Shown here one piece after another: positions 5,570 through 6,380 of a stretch of 6,380 bases of DNA. A model generated the notes under the pieces. That model saw only the letters and a list, made by a program, of their open reading frames with translations, did not search any database and had not been told where the DNA came from. Origin of the DNA: JACMLD01 sp964245425. Its GTDB lineage: Bacteria; Bacteroidota; Bacteroidia; Chitinophagales; Chitinophagaceae. The stretch's first letter is position 1. Each line of letters opens with the position of its first letter. Position numbers and translations under genes: made by a program. The DNA is taken from contig CAXTMV010000299.1 in assembly GCA_964245425.1 (NCBI GenBank), forward strand, positions 1-6,380, given 5' to 3'.

Positions 5570-6380
5570 TTAGAATACCGTTACCGACCAGGTTCTTTCA
5601 AAATCCCTTGCCGGCTGTAATACATGGATGCCTTCTTTACCGGCCAGTTGCTGCTGGCTGCTTACGCTGTCGGCGATACCGCACCAGGGCTCAATGCATA
5701 TAAAATCGGCATTGGCAGCCGCCCAGATGCCAAGAAACGGAAATCCGGTAAAATCCACCGTAAAGCCATGCGGATCTTTCACTGATCTGAGCGTAACGCT
5801 GTTAGATGAAAGCCCTTTGAAAACCAGGGCATCCTGCCGGAACAATTCTTTGGTCAATGGAAGGCGGTTGCTGTTATTTAGTATTTCTATCGGTGCCGCC
5901 TCAATCAAACCCTCTTTGGAAATGGGCCATCTGCCGGCATGCTCAGGTTGGTTGAACGAGAGATAATAATCGCTGTACGCAACGCTTTCTGCCAGGGGTA
6001 ATCTGAAGGCGGGATGACCGCCTACTGAAAAATACATCGGTGCAGGGCCGGTATTCTGGATACGATAGGTAACTTTTACGCTGTTTTGGCTCAGTGTGTA
6101 GATGATATCAAACCTGAACCGGAACGGGTATTTTGCCAGGGTCTCTTCGTTGCTCTGCAGTGTCAATGTAACAGTGCTGGCCGTTTGATGGGTGGGGGTA
6201 AATGCCATCTCGCGCGCAAAGCCGTGCCGCCCCAGGTGATAAGCCTCGTTGTTAAAATAATAGGTATCTGCTTTAAGCGTACCTACAATCGGGAATAAAA
6301 CAGGTGAATGCTTTGCCCAGAAGGCAGGATCTCCACTCCACATATATTCCAGTTGCTGGTCTTTACTATAAATACTTTGC
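5570..6380 (-). CDS. Aldose 1-epimerase (mutarotase) family protein, N-terminus outside window
   Basis: The minus-strand frame stays open to the right edge and continues before the Met at 6343 as QSIYSKDQQLEY, which is in keeping with the family's N-terminal strands, so that Met is internal. About 269 residues are visible and perhaps 20-30 are missing. Numbered from the Met at 6343, the conserved blocks are WAKHSPVLFPIVG (9-21), GRHGFAR (38-44, His40), VGGHPAFRLP (107-116, His110) and CIEPWCGIAD (216-225, Glu218). The two histidines and the glutamate correspond to the substrate-binding and acid/base residues of GalM-type mutarotases. The pattern HGFAR/GGHPAF/EPW is that of the LacX-like subgroup. 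The enzyme would interconvert alpha and beta anomers of an aldose or sugar derivative in the cytoplasm; the sugar cannot be told from sequence. It ends with TAA at 5570-5572. No terminator is seen after it, so read-through into the ureohydrolase gene is possible, though the two have no obvious shared pathway. Confidence 0.9.
   Translation of the reverse strand, partial: QSIYSKDQQLEYMWSGDPAFWAKHSPVLFPIVGTLKADTYYFNNEAYHLGRHGFAREMAFTPTHQTASTVTLTLQSNEETLAKYPFRFRFDIIYTLSQNSVKVTYRIQNTGPAPMYFSVGGHPAFRLPLAESVAYSDYYLSFNQPEHAGRWPISKEGLIEAAPIEILNNSNRLPLTKELFRQDALVFKGLSSNSVTLRSVKDPHGFTVDFTGFPFLGIWAAANADFICIEPWCGIADSVSSQQQLAGKEGIHVLQPARDFERTWSVTVF

Noticed and set aside
5550..5570. Palindromes TTGATCAA and CCGGCACCGG in the gap between the two minus-strand genes as operator or terminator
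   Set aside because: Both are short. The second has a two-base spacer that cannot form a stable hairpin loop, no T-tract follows, and no repeat of either was seen nearby.
5570..6343. Aldose epimerase gene starting at the ATG at 6343
   Set aside because: The frame continues to the window edge with residues that fit the family's N-terminal strands, so this ATG is internal.

Overview
The window looks like ordinary chromosomal sequence from a member of the Bacteroidota, most likely a Chitinophagaceae-type organism. The grounds are a perfect TAnnTTTG-type -7 promoter element (TAAATTTG) ahead of the patatin gene, mostly non-Shine-Dalgarno starts, and protein sequences that resemble Bacteroidota versions of these families. 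No database search was possible, so the lineage is an inference. The run of 10 N at 209-218 and the material just after it suggest a scaffolded, probably metagenomic, draft assembly.

Layout from left to right. Positions 1-921 (+) hold the 3' part of an ABC-F ATPase gene: second ATPase domain, charged linker and C-terminal coiled coil. It is interrupted by the N gap and by about 119 bases of GC-rich sequence that repeat, in homologous form, the part just before the gap. This is best read as an assembly chimera. A 132-base spacer follows, with an imperfect inverted repeat that starts on the ABC-F stop codon. Positions 1054-2006 (+) are a two-gene unit: a lipoprotein with two BON domains (1054-1569), then, 17 bases on and with a strong Shine-Dalgarno site, a leaderless BON-like plus SH3b protein (1587-2006). 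A clear intrinsic terminator at 2031-2062 closes it. Positions 2104-4338 (+) encode a secreted patatin phospholipase fused to a POTRA-like segment and an outer-membrane beta-barrel, i.e. a type Vd autotransporter-like protein with its own promoter.

The right third is on the minus strand and converges on the patatin gene. It holds an aldose 1-epimerase (mutarotase) family gene that runs off the right edge (5570-6380). Downstream of it, after a 96-base gap, is an arginase/formimidoylglutamase-family ureohydrolase (4382-5473) in which one expected metal-ligand aspartate reads as asparagine.

The genes do not form one pathway. The only functional grouping supported by layout is the BON lipoprotein/BON-SH3b pair, perhaps an envelope or osmotic-stress module. 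I see no CRISPR array, mobile element, tRNA or rRNA, and no convincing undescribed system. The observations most worth checking are the chimeric join in the ABC-F gene, the Kbp-like layout of the BON-SH3b protein, and the Asp-to-Asn change in the ureohydrolase.
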